Shown here: positions 1 through 12,421 of the stretch, piece after piece | Position numbering within the stretch: position 1 is the first letter of the stretch | Layout: each line of letters starts with the position of its first letter | Program-made: the position numbers and the translations under genes | Notes under the pieces: model-generated | The model's input: the letters and a program-made list of their open reading frames with translations, nothing else | Database searches by the model: none | Told to the model about the DNA's origin: nothing | NCBI GenBank assembly: GCA_000310025.1 | Contig: FN649732.1 | Span: 289,039 to 353,038, forward strand | Length of the DNA: 64,000 nt | DNA from: Ectocarpus siliculosus | Lineage: Eukaryota > Sar > Phaeophyceae > Ectocarpales > Ectocarpaceae | Direction of reading: 5' to 3'

Positions 1-18
1 CCCCCGCCGCCGTCGCGG

Positions 19-600
19 CGAGGGAAACACTACCGCCGCCGTAGGTCGCCACTGTCGCCTCTGGAGCTGCCGCCGATGCCGCCGCTCGTGGTGCCACCGC
101 GGGGACTCGGGTCATCCACCCTGACGCCGCCGCGGGGAAAACACTGCCGCCAGAGGCCGTCGCCTTCGCCGCCGGAGCTGCTGCCGATGCCGCCGCTCCT
201 GCCGCCACCGCGGGGACCCCGGCCGTTCCCCCCGCCGCTGCCGCTGCGGGGAAAACACTGCCGCCAGAGGTCGCCGCCGTCGCCGGCAGGAGCTGCTGCC
301 GATGCCGCCGCTCCTGCCGCCAACGCGGGGACCCCGGCCGTTCCCCCCGCCGCCGCCGCCGCGGGGAAAACACTGCCGCCAGAGGTCGCCGCCGTCGCCG
401 CCGGAGCTGCTGCCGATGCCGCCGCTCCTGCTGCCACCGCGGGGACCCCGGCCGTTCCCCCCGCCGCCGCCGCGGGGAAAACACTGCCGCCGGAGATCGC
501 CGCCGTCGCCGCTGGAGCTGCTGCCGATGCCGCCACTCCAGTCGCCAACGCAGGCGCTCCGACCATTTCCCCCGCCCCAGCAGCGGGGAAAACATCATCG
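19..600. repeat. GC-rich minisatellite, 111-114 bp period
   Basis: Six successive units each carry a GGGGAAAACACTGCCGCC-like core, at about 19, 133, 247, 361, 472 and 583. The spacing is 114, 114, 114, 111 and 111 bp, always a multiple of three. Read on the minus strand the units encode a 37-38 residue Ala/Gly-rich block with a recurring SGGSVFP motif. They lie directly downstream of the zinc-knuckle frame that ends at 595, so the array was probably part of the same coding region before a frameshift. The left end of the array is cut by the window edge. Confidence 0.85.
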
Positions 601-1494
601 CAGACACTGCCACCAGCGTGAACCATGTCCACAGAATTTATTACATCCAAACCATCCGTCATCATCACCGTCCACAGCGCCGCCAGCGTGAACCGTGTCG
701 ACGAAATCAGAGCGGCACTCGCTCTCTGCCATCACCTCGCCCCCAACGTGAACCAGGTCGACAAAATCAGAGAGGTACTCGCTCTCAACCACCACCTGCT
801 GCTGTACGACCGAGCTTCCACCGATGTCCATGCAGCTGCCGCCGCCATTGACGCCCATCCAGCAGCCACCGCGGACGATACGGCCGTCATCCTCGCCGCT
901 GCTGCCATGAAGATGCACGGCGCAGTTCCGCCACATATGGCCGTACTGACCACATGCGCCGCACGTACCCTCGAACCTGCGGGGTGCGGCGCATTCTTCG
1001 TCGTGGTGGCCGTTCCTGCCGCACCGAGTGCAATGGTATACCGTACCAGGCGGAGGGGGTGATTCCTGCTGGAAATACACGGCGTTGCTCCCGCAGTCAT
1101 ATATCCCACCAACTCCGGTTGGCGGCGGCTGCTGTTGCTGCCGCGCCAACTGCTGGTGCTGCCTCGCCTGGTGGCTCTGAGTGAAAACGCAGTGTTGGTT
1201 CTGCTGACTGACAAAACCACCACGAGAACACTGCTGTACCTGCGATGGCTGCTGCTGCCATTGAGCACTCCATCGCTGCTGCTGTTGTTGTTGTTGTTGC
1301 TGCCGCCTAAGTCTCTCCTTCTCATACTCGGCAGCCTCCGCACCTCTGAGCACCTTCACCAGCCTCTCCACCTCCGACTCGGCAGCTCGTAGCTTCTCTG
1401 CTGCGTTGCGCGACCTCTCCTCCATCTTGATGCGCACAACTGTACCCTCCTCCCTTTGCGAATCTCTTCCTATTCCGCCGCTTCTCTCCGCCAT
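595..1494 (-). CDS. Gag-like CCHC zinc-knuckle protein
   Basis: An uninterrupted minus-strand frame of 299 residues starting at an ATG. The first third is a charged, probably coiled-coil segment (about residues 1-65), followed by a polyglutamine tract and a Gln-rich low-complexity region. Two perfect C-x2-C-x4-H-x4-C zinc knuckles follow, CTRCGRNGHHDEEC and CGACGQYGHMWRNC. After them, near-identical segments with the core DFVDxVHxGG repeat. Such paired knuckles bind single-stranded nucleic acid in retroelement Gag proteins and in some cellular RNA-binding proteins. No protease, reverse transcriptase or integrase is visible nearby. A third VDMVHAGG repeat sits just downstream in another frame, at about 600-625, so the gene appears to carry a one-base frameshift near 640 and originally continued into the minisatellite. 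It could be a Gag relic or a domesticated RNA-binding gene. Confidence 0.6.
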   Translation of the reverse strand: MAERSGGIGRDSQREEGTVVRIKMEERSRNAAEKLRAAESEVERLVKVLRGAEAAEYEKERLRRQQQQQQQQQRWSAQWQQQPSQVQQCSRGGFVSQQNQHCVFTQSHQARQHQQLARQQQQPPPTGVGGIYDCGSNAVYFQQESPPPPGTVYHCTRCGRNGHHDEECAAPRRFEGTCGACGQYGHMWRNCAVHLHGSSGEDDGRIVRGGCWMGVNGGGSCMDIGGSSVVQQQVVVESEYLSDFVDLVHVGGEVMAESECRSDFVDTVHAGGAVDGDDDGWFGCNKFCGHGSRWWQCLR

Positions 1495-1499
1495 AGTCT

Positions 1500-4400
1500 A
1501 CGCTTGAAAAATATCCCGTACCCTGCTGTCCCAGCCCTGAAGCGCTGTCCCAGCAATACACCCCCTGCTGTCCCGGTCCCCGATGGCCACCGTCCCAGCT
1601 ATACACTACCCGCTGCCGTGCTGTCCCGTCCCCGTTGGCCACGTCCCAGCTTAGCTATATATATCGTATTCGCCGCCCCATTGGCCCGGCACATACAGCT
1701 CAGACGCCAATACCCACTACCAACACCAGGCCGTACAATATATTGTGTTTGGGTGCGGTAGCCCGTCAGAGGCCGAAAGAGAAAGAAGGTTGACTCAAGA
1801 CCTTGGTTGATTAGAGAGTGAGAGACATGCGGTAGGCAAAACCATCGCCATGCAGCATGCCCATCAACACATTTCATCCGCGTACCCCCCGGAGGCCCCA
1901 TAGACAGTATACTCTGCCGAGCACCCCAAACACATGTTTAGGGTTTGTGATTGGTTAAGTATATTTGTCCCTTTTTATCGTTTTGTCGATACGGTTGGTT
2001 TTCGTCGTCCCGACGGTATTTTTCTTGCGTTTTGATTGCATTCTTCGGGTTCCGACCTGGTGAAGTATTTGTGGCGTTGGCGGCTCTGCTATTCACTTCT
2101 CTGTGTTTGTAGCCCCCGTATTTTCCTGTCTCTCCCTTTTTCTTTGTCAAACGATGGTCTTGCGACTCATCGTGTGAGAGGTACGAGGGGGCGAATATTG
2201 GTATTTTGGAGCTCCATATCCTCGATCGTTCCATTTTGGGATTCGACAAATAGTCTAGACTGACTTGTTCTAATTGTCAAGTTCCGAGACTTCAAAAGCA
2301 CCTGCTTATGAGAATCTCCAGAGGGGTGGGCTTGTGTTATGATTTGAATCGTAGCAAGTATATCGACGGTTTCGCGGAGTAATTCCCTGAGGAAGGTGCG
2401 TGAGATGTAACTCCCGATGTAGGATAAAACAGGGGACAGGGCCTTTGTGGCCCTTTTAGAGGGAACTTGTCCTCCCCCTCTGTGCTCAGCCTACCTTTGA
2501 GAGCAAGGCAACGGCAAGCCCTGCTGTTCAAAAATAGATTAGTAAACAAGTGGGTCTTCATCAGGGTCTTCAGGGATCCCTACGCGTGTAATCCCACAAC
2601 ATCTACTCGTCACCCGCAGCAAGAGAATAAGCTATGTACTACAGCTAGCGGTTGTTTCTGATTCGCTTTGTTTCTTGCAGGAGGACCGGTCCCATCGATG
2701 ATAACATCTTGACTTGGTTCCTGTTTTTCTCATCACACGTGTTGCCGCCTAAGGAAACTCACAAAAGTACGGACAAACAAATCACGCCCCTGGGTTCAGC
2801 GGGGTCAATTTTGTTTCATCCCCTCCCCAGATTGGACATGCACCAAAGTACACGGGCACCTCAAGCAGGTCATACCCTCCACCGGAAAGCTGTTTTTACC
2901 CTTTGATTTTGCTTTGGACGCGAGAAATGCCTCACGATCACATCTGAGTTGAACCAGCTTTTGCTGCTGCGCGCAACCTTGTCAGCTCTTGTAGGGCAAC
3001 TTTCACCCTACACTATTAATACTTGTACTGTAGTCCCCAGATTCGGCCGATACTTGGCCTATAGTAGAGATAAAATATCATATAGAATGGATGTGCACGA
3101 TTAGGGATCTCCACCGCAGCGACCGCAGTTGGCCTGCAAAAGTCGGCCCAAATTCAAGTCTAAACTCAAGTAGTCAGCAGAAAGACCCCCAGAACGATCA
3201 TGCGTCTACAGTACCTCCGAACACGTCGTAGAAATCCAACCCATAAAAGCAGGTAACGGAACTAAAGCGCGTTTGCTGAACACCAACACGCAACCAATCT
3301 GATAAAAAATGGTGTGTATGCGTCTTCACATGTGGGCAACGCATAGATGATGTGCACGATTTGGGTTTAACACTACAGAGAGAGTAGTAGATATCGAGAA
3401 GTCCCTCGCGGAAAGACTGCCTCGGGATATGATTCCAGGATTTGTACAGTAATGTCTGCACAACTTGCATACTTCAGTAGGCGTCAACACGTGTGTTTAT
3501 AGGTACTGGCACACGCCTGCTACACGTTCATATACTGAACCCATGCCCTCCCTGGCCGAGGCTGGTGGTTCAAGCTTTTGGTGGCATGACAGTGAGTGTG
3601 ACGCCACCCAGAGACCGCGAGGGGTTCCGTGGTTTGAGGACCTCCTCTCAAAACGGGTGTTCTCCCAAGGCGGAAAGGGTGATTACGTACGGGGCGGACC
3701 CGACCATCGTAGAGTTGTTTAAGCTCACCTTGATCGTTCAGGTAGCTTTACTCGTTGATCGCTGGGAGAGTGAGAGAGGGGGGGGCTCACGCTCGCTCTT
3801 GACTCTTCCTATCTAAATCTCAACCGGCCAGACACGATCTTCGTAAATGCGGCACCAATACCGCCGTCCTGTTGACGACGCCAACACGATCCTGGGGCTC
3901 TTGCCCGAGGAACGTCCTTTGGTATGTTGTAATTAGATAACGGGTTCTGCTTGTGACCCAATCAACTAAAGGTAGTGCAAAGGTTCTTGCCTCTGTGGAT
4001 GCTTTACTGCTGTGCAGGTCTCGAACGAATGTCGTCGAGATCAAGACCGCGATGATGCATGGAAAGCGTCAAAACTTGTTCTCGCTTGCTGCTGCACTCA
4101 ACACAGGTCGATCAACACTGCTGCTGCTCAACCTTTCTCACGCACTGACTTGCTGATCTCAACCACAACTTCGATCTCTGTGCCAACGCACTGGTAACGG
4201 GACACTCAAGCTTGCCTTCGTCTACTTGCCCGGGGTAACTCTGTCTTCTAACAACTAGTGCGCGGCAGCGCGGCTACAGAACAGCCAAACCCAGTACACG
4301 CCGTGACGGAAAATGCCAATTGCGCCGCAAAGCTGGGACAAAGTTCAAACAGCCCCTGAAACGACCCCACCTCGCCACAGGTAGTACCTGCCTACTATAG

Positions 4401-4680
4401 CCCGGGTAGCCCCGGCCTCAACTGAAACCGTTGTATTTTCCTTTTTGCCAGCGGGCTAAAAAAAATGAAAGGGGCGTCTCACGAGAGAACTCCCGAAAAT
4501 GTGTCAGGACCAGCAATTGATCTCCGTAGCACGTACATACATGTTGTACATAGAACAAAGAGACAATAATCATTAGCCTTCGGACGCCTACAAGTACCTC
4601 CACCATCCTAATAACTGGCGATACTCTATTCCCAGGACTCGAATGGGAGAACCAGGACGATTCGAAAAGCTCGCGTGAAC
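1500..4680. other. Stretch without a recognisable gene
   Basis: Reading frames here are short, lack recognisable domains and do not link across plausible splice sites. The sequence is of mixed composition with no tandem repeat of note. I see no RNA gene. Undetected small exons cannot be excluded. Confidence 0.5.
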
Positions 4681-4795
4681 CGAGAGAGAGACAGGGGAGG
4701 GAGGGAGAGAGACAGAGAGAGACAGAGAGAGACAGAGAGAGAGAGAGAGACAGAGACAGAGAGAGACAGACAGACAGACCAACAGACAGACAGAG
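4681..4795. repeat. GAGA/CAGA microsatellite
   Basis: About 110 bp of interrupted (GA)n and (CAGA)n repeats on the plus strand. The long Ser/Leu-rich frames that cross it on the minus strand are repeat translations, not proteins. Confidence 0.9.
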
Positions 4796-4799
4796 ACTC

Positions 4800-6877
4800 C
4801 ATATGACAAGGGCAGCGGTATGATGCGTTCGTCGTGGGGAGTGAAACATACGTCTCATATCTCGGGTGGGGGGGCGTTTGGTTCCCCTCAACAAAATTGA
4901 GGTGAAGCCTACATACTGTACAAGTTCACCTTGAGACAAGGTGGTAAGGCGGCCTCCACGGGATTGATGAAGATGTAAAGCAGCCCATTGCATTTACCCA
5001 CGACCATACTCGGCAATTCGTCCGACGGCAACCTACGTTTCATCGAACGAAACTCTTGCCCTACAAATACCTGCAGATGATGTTGCCAGTTTAACGAGCA
5101 GCAAGGGTGCGCGGCAAAATACTCTGGCACATCTGTGGATGCATTACCAAGAACAAGCGGACTTGGTGACTCGAAAAGAGGCGTACCTCGCAGAAGGGAC
5201 ACACGATCACGCCCGATACGGGGTGTTCCTTCGCGTGGATAATGACAAACCGATCTCGGCTGAAACATCTGCTATAAAAAAAAAGGAGATCGTAAATCAC
5301 CAGGTAGAAAATATCAACAAGTATTTATTTGTGTCCGTGCTTCGAGAGGATGCACGATGACGACGACGACAACGACGATAGCCAGAGCGAGAGGGAGTAG
5401 GACCGCGGCAAAGAAGCAAGCGCATTCTGAGGATATGTACAGTACGTACCGCCGTACGATCAATACCGCCAATCATCCACCCCATCGCCGACCCGTCTTC
5501 CTCGCTCTGTTCCGTTATTACCCTAATACAGCAGTAGTAGTGCTTTCATTGATTGCTGAAGAAGGATGACGTACGTCATTCACTCCAACAGAATCCGGCA
5601 TGTGCATTCTGCAACTCTCGATCTCTCGATCCTTGAACTGAATCATTCGAAACCCCACGTTTCGCTCTGCTTGCGTGTGCGTGACCTTGCGGCTTGCAAT
5701 AAGCGGGGCGTTGTCGTTGGGAAACGATAGGCGGTGTCCCTTTGATGAACACACCAGTTGACATCTTGACAAGGTGTTGACGTTTCCAGGGAAATCGCGT
5801 TTCGCCTTCGCGTTTGTGTTGAGGAGGACGCAATTCCCAAGGTAACCGTCATTTTGACTCTACCGTACTAGTCGGTTCACCGTCGCATATGGTGTCGTCG
5901 GCAGGATGCATTTTCCTCCTGACATGGACATCTTCCGATGAACACTCCACACGTGTCAGAGCACGTCTTGGACTCGATCCTAAACATAATCAGTGACATC
6001 TTTATCAATTAACCCGGCCTGGCCCCCGTTCCCAAGTGAGAGGGTACATCCGTGGGTGGAGAGTGTTAAGGAAGGCCTGATTGCCAAGGAGTATCCGTCA
6101 TTTTGAATTTTGACTTTTACCATCACCGGTACCTCTTCGCATATTTACCCTTGCACGCGACGACAAAGATTCGCACCGTCTCTTTCTTCTACATCTAGAT
6201 CACACGCGAGGCACAGCGCAAGCCGGAGGTGGTGACTTGTCCAAGCAAACTGAAACACTTGGCAAACGGCAACTTCTCCCCGAGGTCATTGAGCTAAGGC
6301 CTCCCATCAATTGAACGTATCCCCTCTAGACCAGCTACCTCAAGTGCCAAACCCATAGAGTGATTTGAGTTGTGCCAAGCCTGCGAGGGAAGCTTGAACG
6401 CCCCTACATCTCGAAAATATCGGCAAACCCCGTGCGGAGATGTCCTTCCCCGTTGTCCATTCTTCAGTCCAATATCTCACACAGTCGTAGGTTGAACCCG
6501 AACTGACCTATGTTGAAGTACTACATATTTAAATGCTTCCGCTCAGGTTTGACCAACATGAATTCCCAGTATAGCTTCACTTGCTCTACTTAACTTCACT
6601 CGTATTCCGTCTTCACTCATCTCCCATCCTTTCTCATACCATGCAGCCCGTAGAACAACCTCCAAAGTAATGTGTCGTGCACAAACAATCTCCTCCCCTT
6701 TGAATTTCCAATGCGCCTTCATGTTTGTATTGGTTGAAGGATCCGCAAATGACAGGTAGAAAACAGCCATCACAATGTATTACATCTCGAACCCTCATAT
6801 TTTGAGCGCAGTTTCTACGATGGGTTCTTCGTCTTCAACTCTTCACGTTGGCCACAACCCTTGTTCTACCCGCTAAT
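4800..6877. other. Stretch without a supported gene
   Basis: No domain-bearing frame was found. A short imperfect direct repeat (CCGTCATTTTGA with similar flanks) occurs near 5840 and 6094. A 76-residue minus frame at 6543-6773 has protein-like composition (Trp-, Lys- and Glu-containing, not low complexity). It matches nothing I recognise and has no partner exon. Confidence 0.4.
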
Positions 6878-7418
6878 TCAACGGATGCTTGTTTCTCCCT
6901 CAAGCCATTCCAAATGGTCACCACCAAATTCTTCAGCGAAGTGCGTATCACGCAAGATGTTCCTCGGGTTGTGATATATGTGCCGGACTCCTTCGTTTAC
7001 GTCCTGGATTTTGCGTAGTCGTATTCGCCGAGAGAAACAGAACAGTGGTATTAGGCGAAAATTGATGTCGTCGGATAGACAGACATATCCGTCACGATGG
7101 TTTATGTTGCAATACCAGGTGCTGCACCGTAGACTAGTCTGCACTCGTATGCGTGCAGCACATCTCCGACGTCTCTATGTTTGTTTACATGAGTGCGAGT
7201 ATCTTCCCTTTCGGCACTGCTTCGAAGAAGCTGCTCACCTTGACAAGATCTCGCCAGCAGTTCGGGTAGTGGTCTCGCCATGGGGTCGCCACGTGTCCCC
7301 ATTTTCCAAATTCGTTTTCCCAGTTCAGCCCACGAAAGTAGGCAGCGCCTTTCCTGGCCGTGTTTACCGTTGTCGCTAGTTCCTCCTCGCTGTACACCAC
7401 CTTTGTGACGTTGCGCAT
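6878..7418 (-). CDS. Unrecognised two-exon protein
   Basis: I do not recognise this gene. Two minus-strand exons fit together, 7418-7239 (60 codons, opening with ATG) and 7003-6878 (41 codons plus stop). The donor reads CAAG/gtgagc, the acceptor atccag/GAC, and both are phase 0. The joined peptide of 101 residues is rich in Trp, Tyr, His and acidic residues. Notable pieces are YFRGLNWENEFGKWGHVATPW in exon 1 and FAEEFGGDHLEWLEGE at the C terminus. This composition is unlike random translation. There is no signal peptide or membrane segment, so it may be the C-terminal part of a longer gene whose upstream exons I could not identify. It lies about 0.9 kb downstream of the sugar-transferase gene on the same strand and could be a further piece of it, although that gene has its own stop at 8313. 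Confidence 0.4.
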
Positions 7419-8312
7419 GGGGTTTCAAAGTTATTAAAGAACATCAAGTGGAGCAGCAGCTTGGTATGGGGTTGACCTGACACAAGTCAGAGACGAGAGG
7501 AGCTACGAGCAGTTTCAACGATATCGTAGCGCCAAGACTCTTTGGCTTTTCTCTTTTCTTTCCCGTGGTGTGTTATCTCTGCAACAACCTCCTGTTACCT
7601 CGTAGTTGTTTAGGAGGCGGTGCCCGGTGTCCGACCTTGGGAATGGTCGTGGGAGGACCACAACTCGCGCGCGGTCCGCCTCTCTGTTCAATTTCTCGCA
7701 TGTCCTGTTTGTGAGCACGTCCGGGGGGCACGGATCTCTTGCGGACATGGATATCTTGTGGGAGATGGGGTGCGATTATGCTTGCATGGACCCAAATTCG
7801 AAGCACACAAGGGATACTTGGGAGGGAATAGACGCAACATCAGGCGCAAGAAGCGATCAACGTGACGAACGTCACTATAAGCAGGACGAAGACAGCCATG
7901 CACTTGCATTGACCACACTACTGCGTGCGTGTGGTATGACAATCGATGCTCTTTCTCAAACCGCATGTGCTGTGTCTCTACGGGAAAGAATATGTCAGCA
8001 GAGGGCAGGGCAAAGACCCCATGTCTCGCAACCCTCACGTTGTGCAGGCAAGGAAAAGCAATTTGTGGGTTGCATGAACTAAACAAGTCAGTACCCTCAC
8101 ATATGCACCTAGAGAAGCAAGGCCGTGGCGAGAACAACCAACAATTTCTTCTGGGCCTGCGGCAGGAGCGAGGTTTCGACGTACTTGGCGTGCACTTGAC
8201 GCGACAGAAAATCCGACATTTCAAAACAATCGTTTTTGCAATCAATGGCGTAAAACATCCCTTCCTGACAACACCGAACAGAAAACACGATAGAGCAAAG
8301 CGGCATGTAAGC

Positions 8313-11300
8313 TTACGCTTCGGCGTCTTCATGAGACTGTGCGTCGTAGTGGACGAAATGAACCGGCCGTGGGTCGACGAGGGTGGAGGTCTTCGGAAAT
8401 TCCGCGACTGTGCGGTTGTAGATCACGGTCGCGAGTGCTGCGTTCTGTGCAAGAACGCCAACGTTGAGCTCGCCTTTGAGAGCCAGGGACCCCGCCGCCA
8501 TGTGGAGCGTCAACTGTGTCGCGGAGTTGGTGTTTCAAATGAAGAACAGGTGCAAGATGAACAGGATTAAGGTGTAGACTATATTCTGCACATGGGGGCG
8601 GGTTTCAAAGTGGAATTTCCTGGTGAAAGGTGCACTTCTTCGTAGCATGAGTGATAAACCGTGGCGTAGGGCGTTGTTTTTTTGCAGGCATGATTCGATT
8701 TTAGTACTGGCAGTCCGCCGAACGCAACATAGGTACCGTAGAGAAAAAGCTGCGGGAAGTCATAAGCAAGTCGTGGAATGCGCACGCAAGAGAGTCAACA
8801 GACGAAGTGCTGCGAGCGTCCAACTCAAAGAACGCTTCAAACGGGAGAAAAACGTTGGCGGTTCCCACTCGACCACCCATTAAGTTGTGGCTTCAATATA
8901 CAGACGACATTCACGACCTCAACAAACGCCTTGGCCCACCGAAAACCGTAGAGAACGGTGAACTTCTACAGTAGTGCTTTAGCAGAGACGTATACACAGC
9001 AACAATGTCGTTCCACACGTACGTTGTGGTTGACATCATGTTTGCGTGAAACAGGTATGCTCGTCCTGTGCACTCATTAGGCGCTCATTGTACCGGAACT
9101 ATGCTGCTCACTACATGGTGTTCTTTTTTTCAGGCCCTCCCAATATTTTCTGGGGATCAATCCATGCCTTTCGGTACATGTTTGGCGCACCAGCGGGGGT
9201 CACACAAAGAAGACAACATCACCGCTTAGGCCCCTCGCCTCGTTGTTGGGCGAACTCACGACTGTGCGCTTTTCAGTGCGCACAAATTGCGAGGATTTCT
9301 CTGCAGAGAGATTCGATCCGCAGCCTTGAGCTAGAAGGTTTACGACGTTGTAGTGACACTGACAGTCTAAACCCAGCCACTGTGGTGAGACCGAAACATG
9401 TCGCCAAAACACGCTGCTGCTGACCTGATCCGAACCAGATCGGGCATATGCCAGTTGCAGGCTTTTCCAGCGATCAAAGAGGCGGCGAGTCCTGTCGTTG
9501 AGCCGGTACAAAATTGCCCAGTTGTGCGGCCCAAGCATTCTGGGGCCCTGAATCAGCAGCGTCGGGTTCAAGCGAACGACGTGTGTTCTCGGTTACCGAA
9601 GGGGGATAGACAATTCAACAATTGCACAGCAGCCACATCGAGAGCAATGTTGCAAACCAGTGCACGAGTGTGCTGCGTAGGTTGCGAAAAGGAGCCATCC
9701 GCAGGCCTGACACAAAGGATGGTGGGGCATCGGGGCCGTTCATTGCCTCCCAAGTGGTACTTGGTTGCCGCCTACAACCTTGGCCGTATTTGTATATGCT
9801 GATGAGGCCCCCCAATACTACGTACAAATGTCGAAGCTTGAGCAGCTACATGACGTGAAACAGAAGGATGGCAAGGAAATACGCAAGATTGTTTGTAGCC
9901 TGCAATTGAGTCGTGTTGAACGAACCAACCACCTAACCTTGTTTACGTTTCAGCATATACCGTTGAATATGAGGCTCTATGCCTAATTTACCTGCACAGC
10001 GAAAGCGATGTCGAACTCCTCCCCGCCTTCCGTGAGGATGTCCTCCACGCTTGTGCCACAACAAAGGGCCTGGGAGTCTAACGCCAGCGTAACCTGCGAG
10101 AAAATGTGAGAAATATATTGGGGAAAGGGGGCGACGCTGATTCTGGCCCAACAAACCATTGTGCCAATCATCATGAAGTTTGGACTTTGCTTGAGTCCGT
10201 GCCCGGCATCGATCACCCCCATCAACGTGTTAGCCTCTGCCCGACATCTTGCAACCTTCAACGGGAGTCGGACTATTGTAAGGAAGATTGGCTTCTTCAC
10301 CATGCTTGAACCAACAGTACAAGTAGTATGCGTAGCTTGTACGCATGATGCATGGTAGCCTGCTGCGGGGGTGCGTCAAAAGTATTGTTGTTGATGTCGT
10401 GCAGCCAAAGTACATCTGTCCCCGGCAGGACTACCGCACTGTCAACTCATAGAGGGTCCAGGCTGGATGATCGACGCTTCCAAAGTCCGAGACGAACACC
10501 TCATCGCAGTTCTGGCCAATCTTTTGGCTGTGACGATCCCCAATCGACACGTTGCAGACAGAGGGCACAAAAAGTCTTCTCAACAAGCAAAATTGCACCA
10601 CCGACTCATTTCGCCTACATTAGCTCTCTCTCTCGCTCCCCCTCCCCCCTTTTCGTCGGCCATAGTAGCAGGGCATCGGTTGACCCAACTCACCTCATAA
10701 GGAGAGCGAGAAATATACTCGAGGCGCGTAAACCATTGCCTGGCGAGGCCCTTGGGCCCCCAGGATTGTTGTTTTCCTCGATAGAGGTGTTTCTCCTCCA
10801 CGTGAACGACCTGATCAAAAGGAGATGCAGCACAACGGTGCGAGGTTTGCTTTAACCCACGTTCGTGGGCAGGGCTGTCGCGACAGAAGGAGTTTCAAAT
10901 CTTGTCACTTTGCGTCCTCGTCTAGAAGTACCACTTGTTTGGTCGGTAGGCTTTTTGGGGATAGGAGGGCGGAGAGAACTCGGCGCAGTTTGTTGGCCAT
11001 CGCTTGTTCGTGCGGAAACACAATCATGTGCCTGTACAGAGATAGGTGGATTGCGGTTTCCGTGTATCGAGGCACGTCTTCGAGGTGAAGGGTTGCTCTT
11101 ACGTACGTCCTTACCACGTCGAATACTCCCTCCACTTCCGGACGGATTCCTGGATTCGTGACGACCGTGATGTTGGTGCTTGGGTTGAGCGACTTGATGC
11201 GCCGGGCTGATACGAGCACCTGCTCCAAGTAGTGTTCCGCCGTGCTCGTCTCCGAACCGTAAGCGAAAAACAAAACTCCCTACGATTCGAACAGGTTGGG

Positions 11301-11903
11301 AAGAGAAACGAGCCATTAAATCTTGTCAAGGTACACTTCGGTATGATTCGAGAATTCCCCCTTGTCTGTGCTTAGGGTTCGTGTCGTCTTTGCGTCGATG
11401 TGGAAAGAGTAGTGTGAACCGTACAGGCGACGATATGGCGAACTTGAGGATTGGAATGAAATTGTACTTCTTGTTCTTGTTTGCTGCGTACATTGGCGTA
11501 AATGATCGGTTCCATTAGCTTAGGAAGTTCCCTGAGATTTCACAGGATTGTTGGATCGCTCCGGCCCCCCGTTGTCTTTTTTCTGTGCCTAAGCCAGCCA
11601 AAGTTGACGACACTACTACTGCTGCCTGAACCCACACGAGTGCTCGAATGATACAACATGTCTATGGTCTGCATTATGAACGAATCTGCAACAAGCTAAA
11701 ATCCCGCATGGTGGGATTATTGTCAACAAAGCCATCTGCCACGTACAGAGTGGACGGGTTCTGGGAGTAATGAAAACACATGCCGTTTGTGAGAGACTGA
11801 CCTGGCCAGTGGGGTCGGGAGGGTTGCTTTCGAAGGCGTCGCCTCCGGTGTGCTGGGACCACTGACGGTGCACTCCCACCACCGCAAAACACGCTAAGAA
11901 CAT
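8313..11903 (-). CDS. Golgi nucleotide-sugar transferase-like protein
   Basis: Six exons on the minus strand: 11903-11802, 11279-11103, 10810-10694, 10093-9992, 9547-9425 and 8513-8313. All junctions are phase 0 with GT-AG borders, giving 273 residues. The protein starts with a type II signal anchor (MFLACFAVVGVHRQW). Open frame with basic residues (PRRLKLQHK) continues upstream of this ATG, so the true start may lie in an earlier exon. The lumenal part shows the order expected of a GT-A-like sugar transferase. It begins with LFFAYGSE and NITVVTNPG, followed by WFTRLEYISRSPYE leading into TLALDSQALCC at the metal-site position. Then come PHNWAILYRLND, SDQLTLHMAA and a final PVHFVH. The usual DxD is LDSQ here. 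The resemblance is to putative nucleotide-diphospho-sugar transferases of brown algae, recalled and not searched. A strong donor-like gtaagc directly at the stop and an acceptor at 8264 suggest an optional extra 3' exon. The acceptor sugar is unknown. Confidence 0.75.
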
Positions 11904-12421
11904 CAACAAGGCTTTGTGTTGAAGCTTGAGCCGCCGTGGTGACAACGGGTTGACACTCGCTCGCGATGATGGCGATGGTGACGGTGATGATGGCGGCTTT
12001 CGCTTGGGCCTCCGCTGGCCAACTTCGCTGTCAATAGTCTACACGTGTTTGCCACGTGAGGGACGAAACAGCGTTTGTGTGACATGTTGGTTAGTCTAAC
12101 TAACTGTTTTGTCGCCAAACCATGTTCCCTATCATGGCAAATCAACCTATTATCAGCTTTTCGTGGTCAAATTGTTTCGTAGCCGAGACCATGCAACTTG
12201 CGTGCATGCAACCTAGGTGTGGCCACCCTAGAACTGTGTCTGATGGAAGAGACCCTTTTACTTCAGAATCACGCAAGAAGGTATGGATCACGTTTGCTGT
12301 GAACCACATCTTCAATTGAGTGTGATGAACTCGTGTTGACTCAACACGCACGCAACTGATTCAGACACGGTTTATGATGTTCCACAACTGGACACAACTA
12401 CCGTCAGGGCGCGAGAGAACC

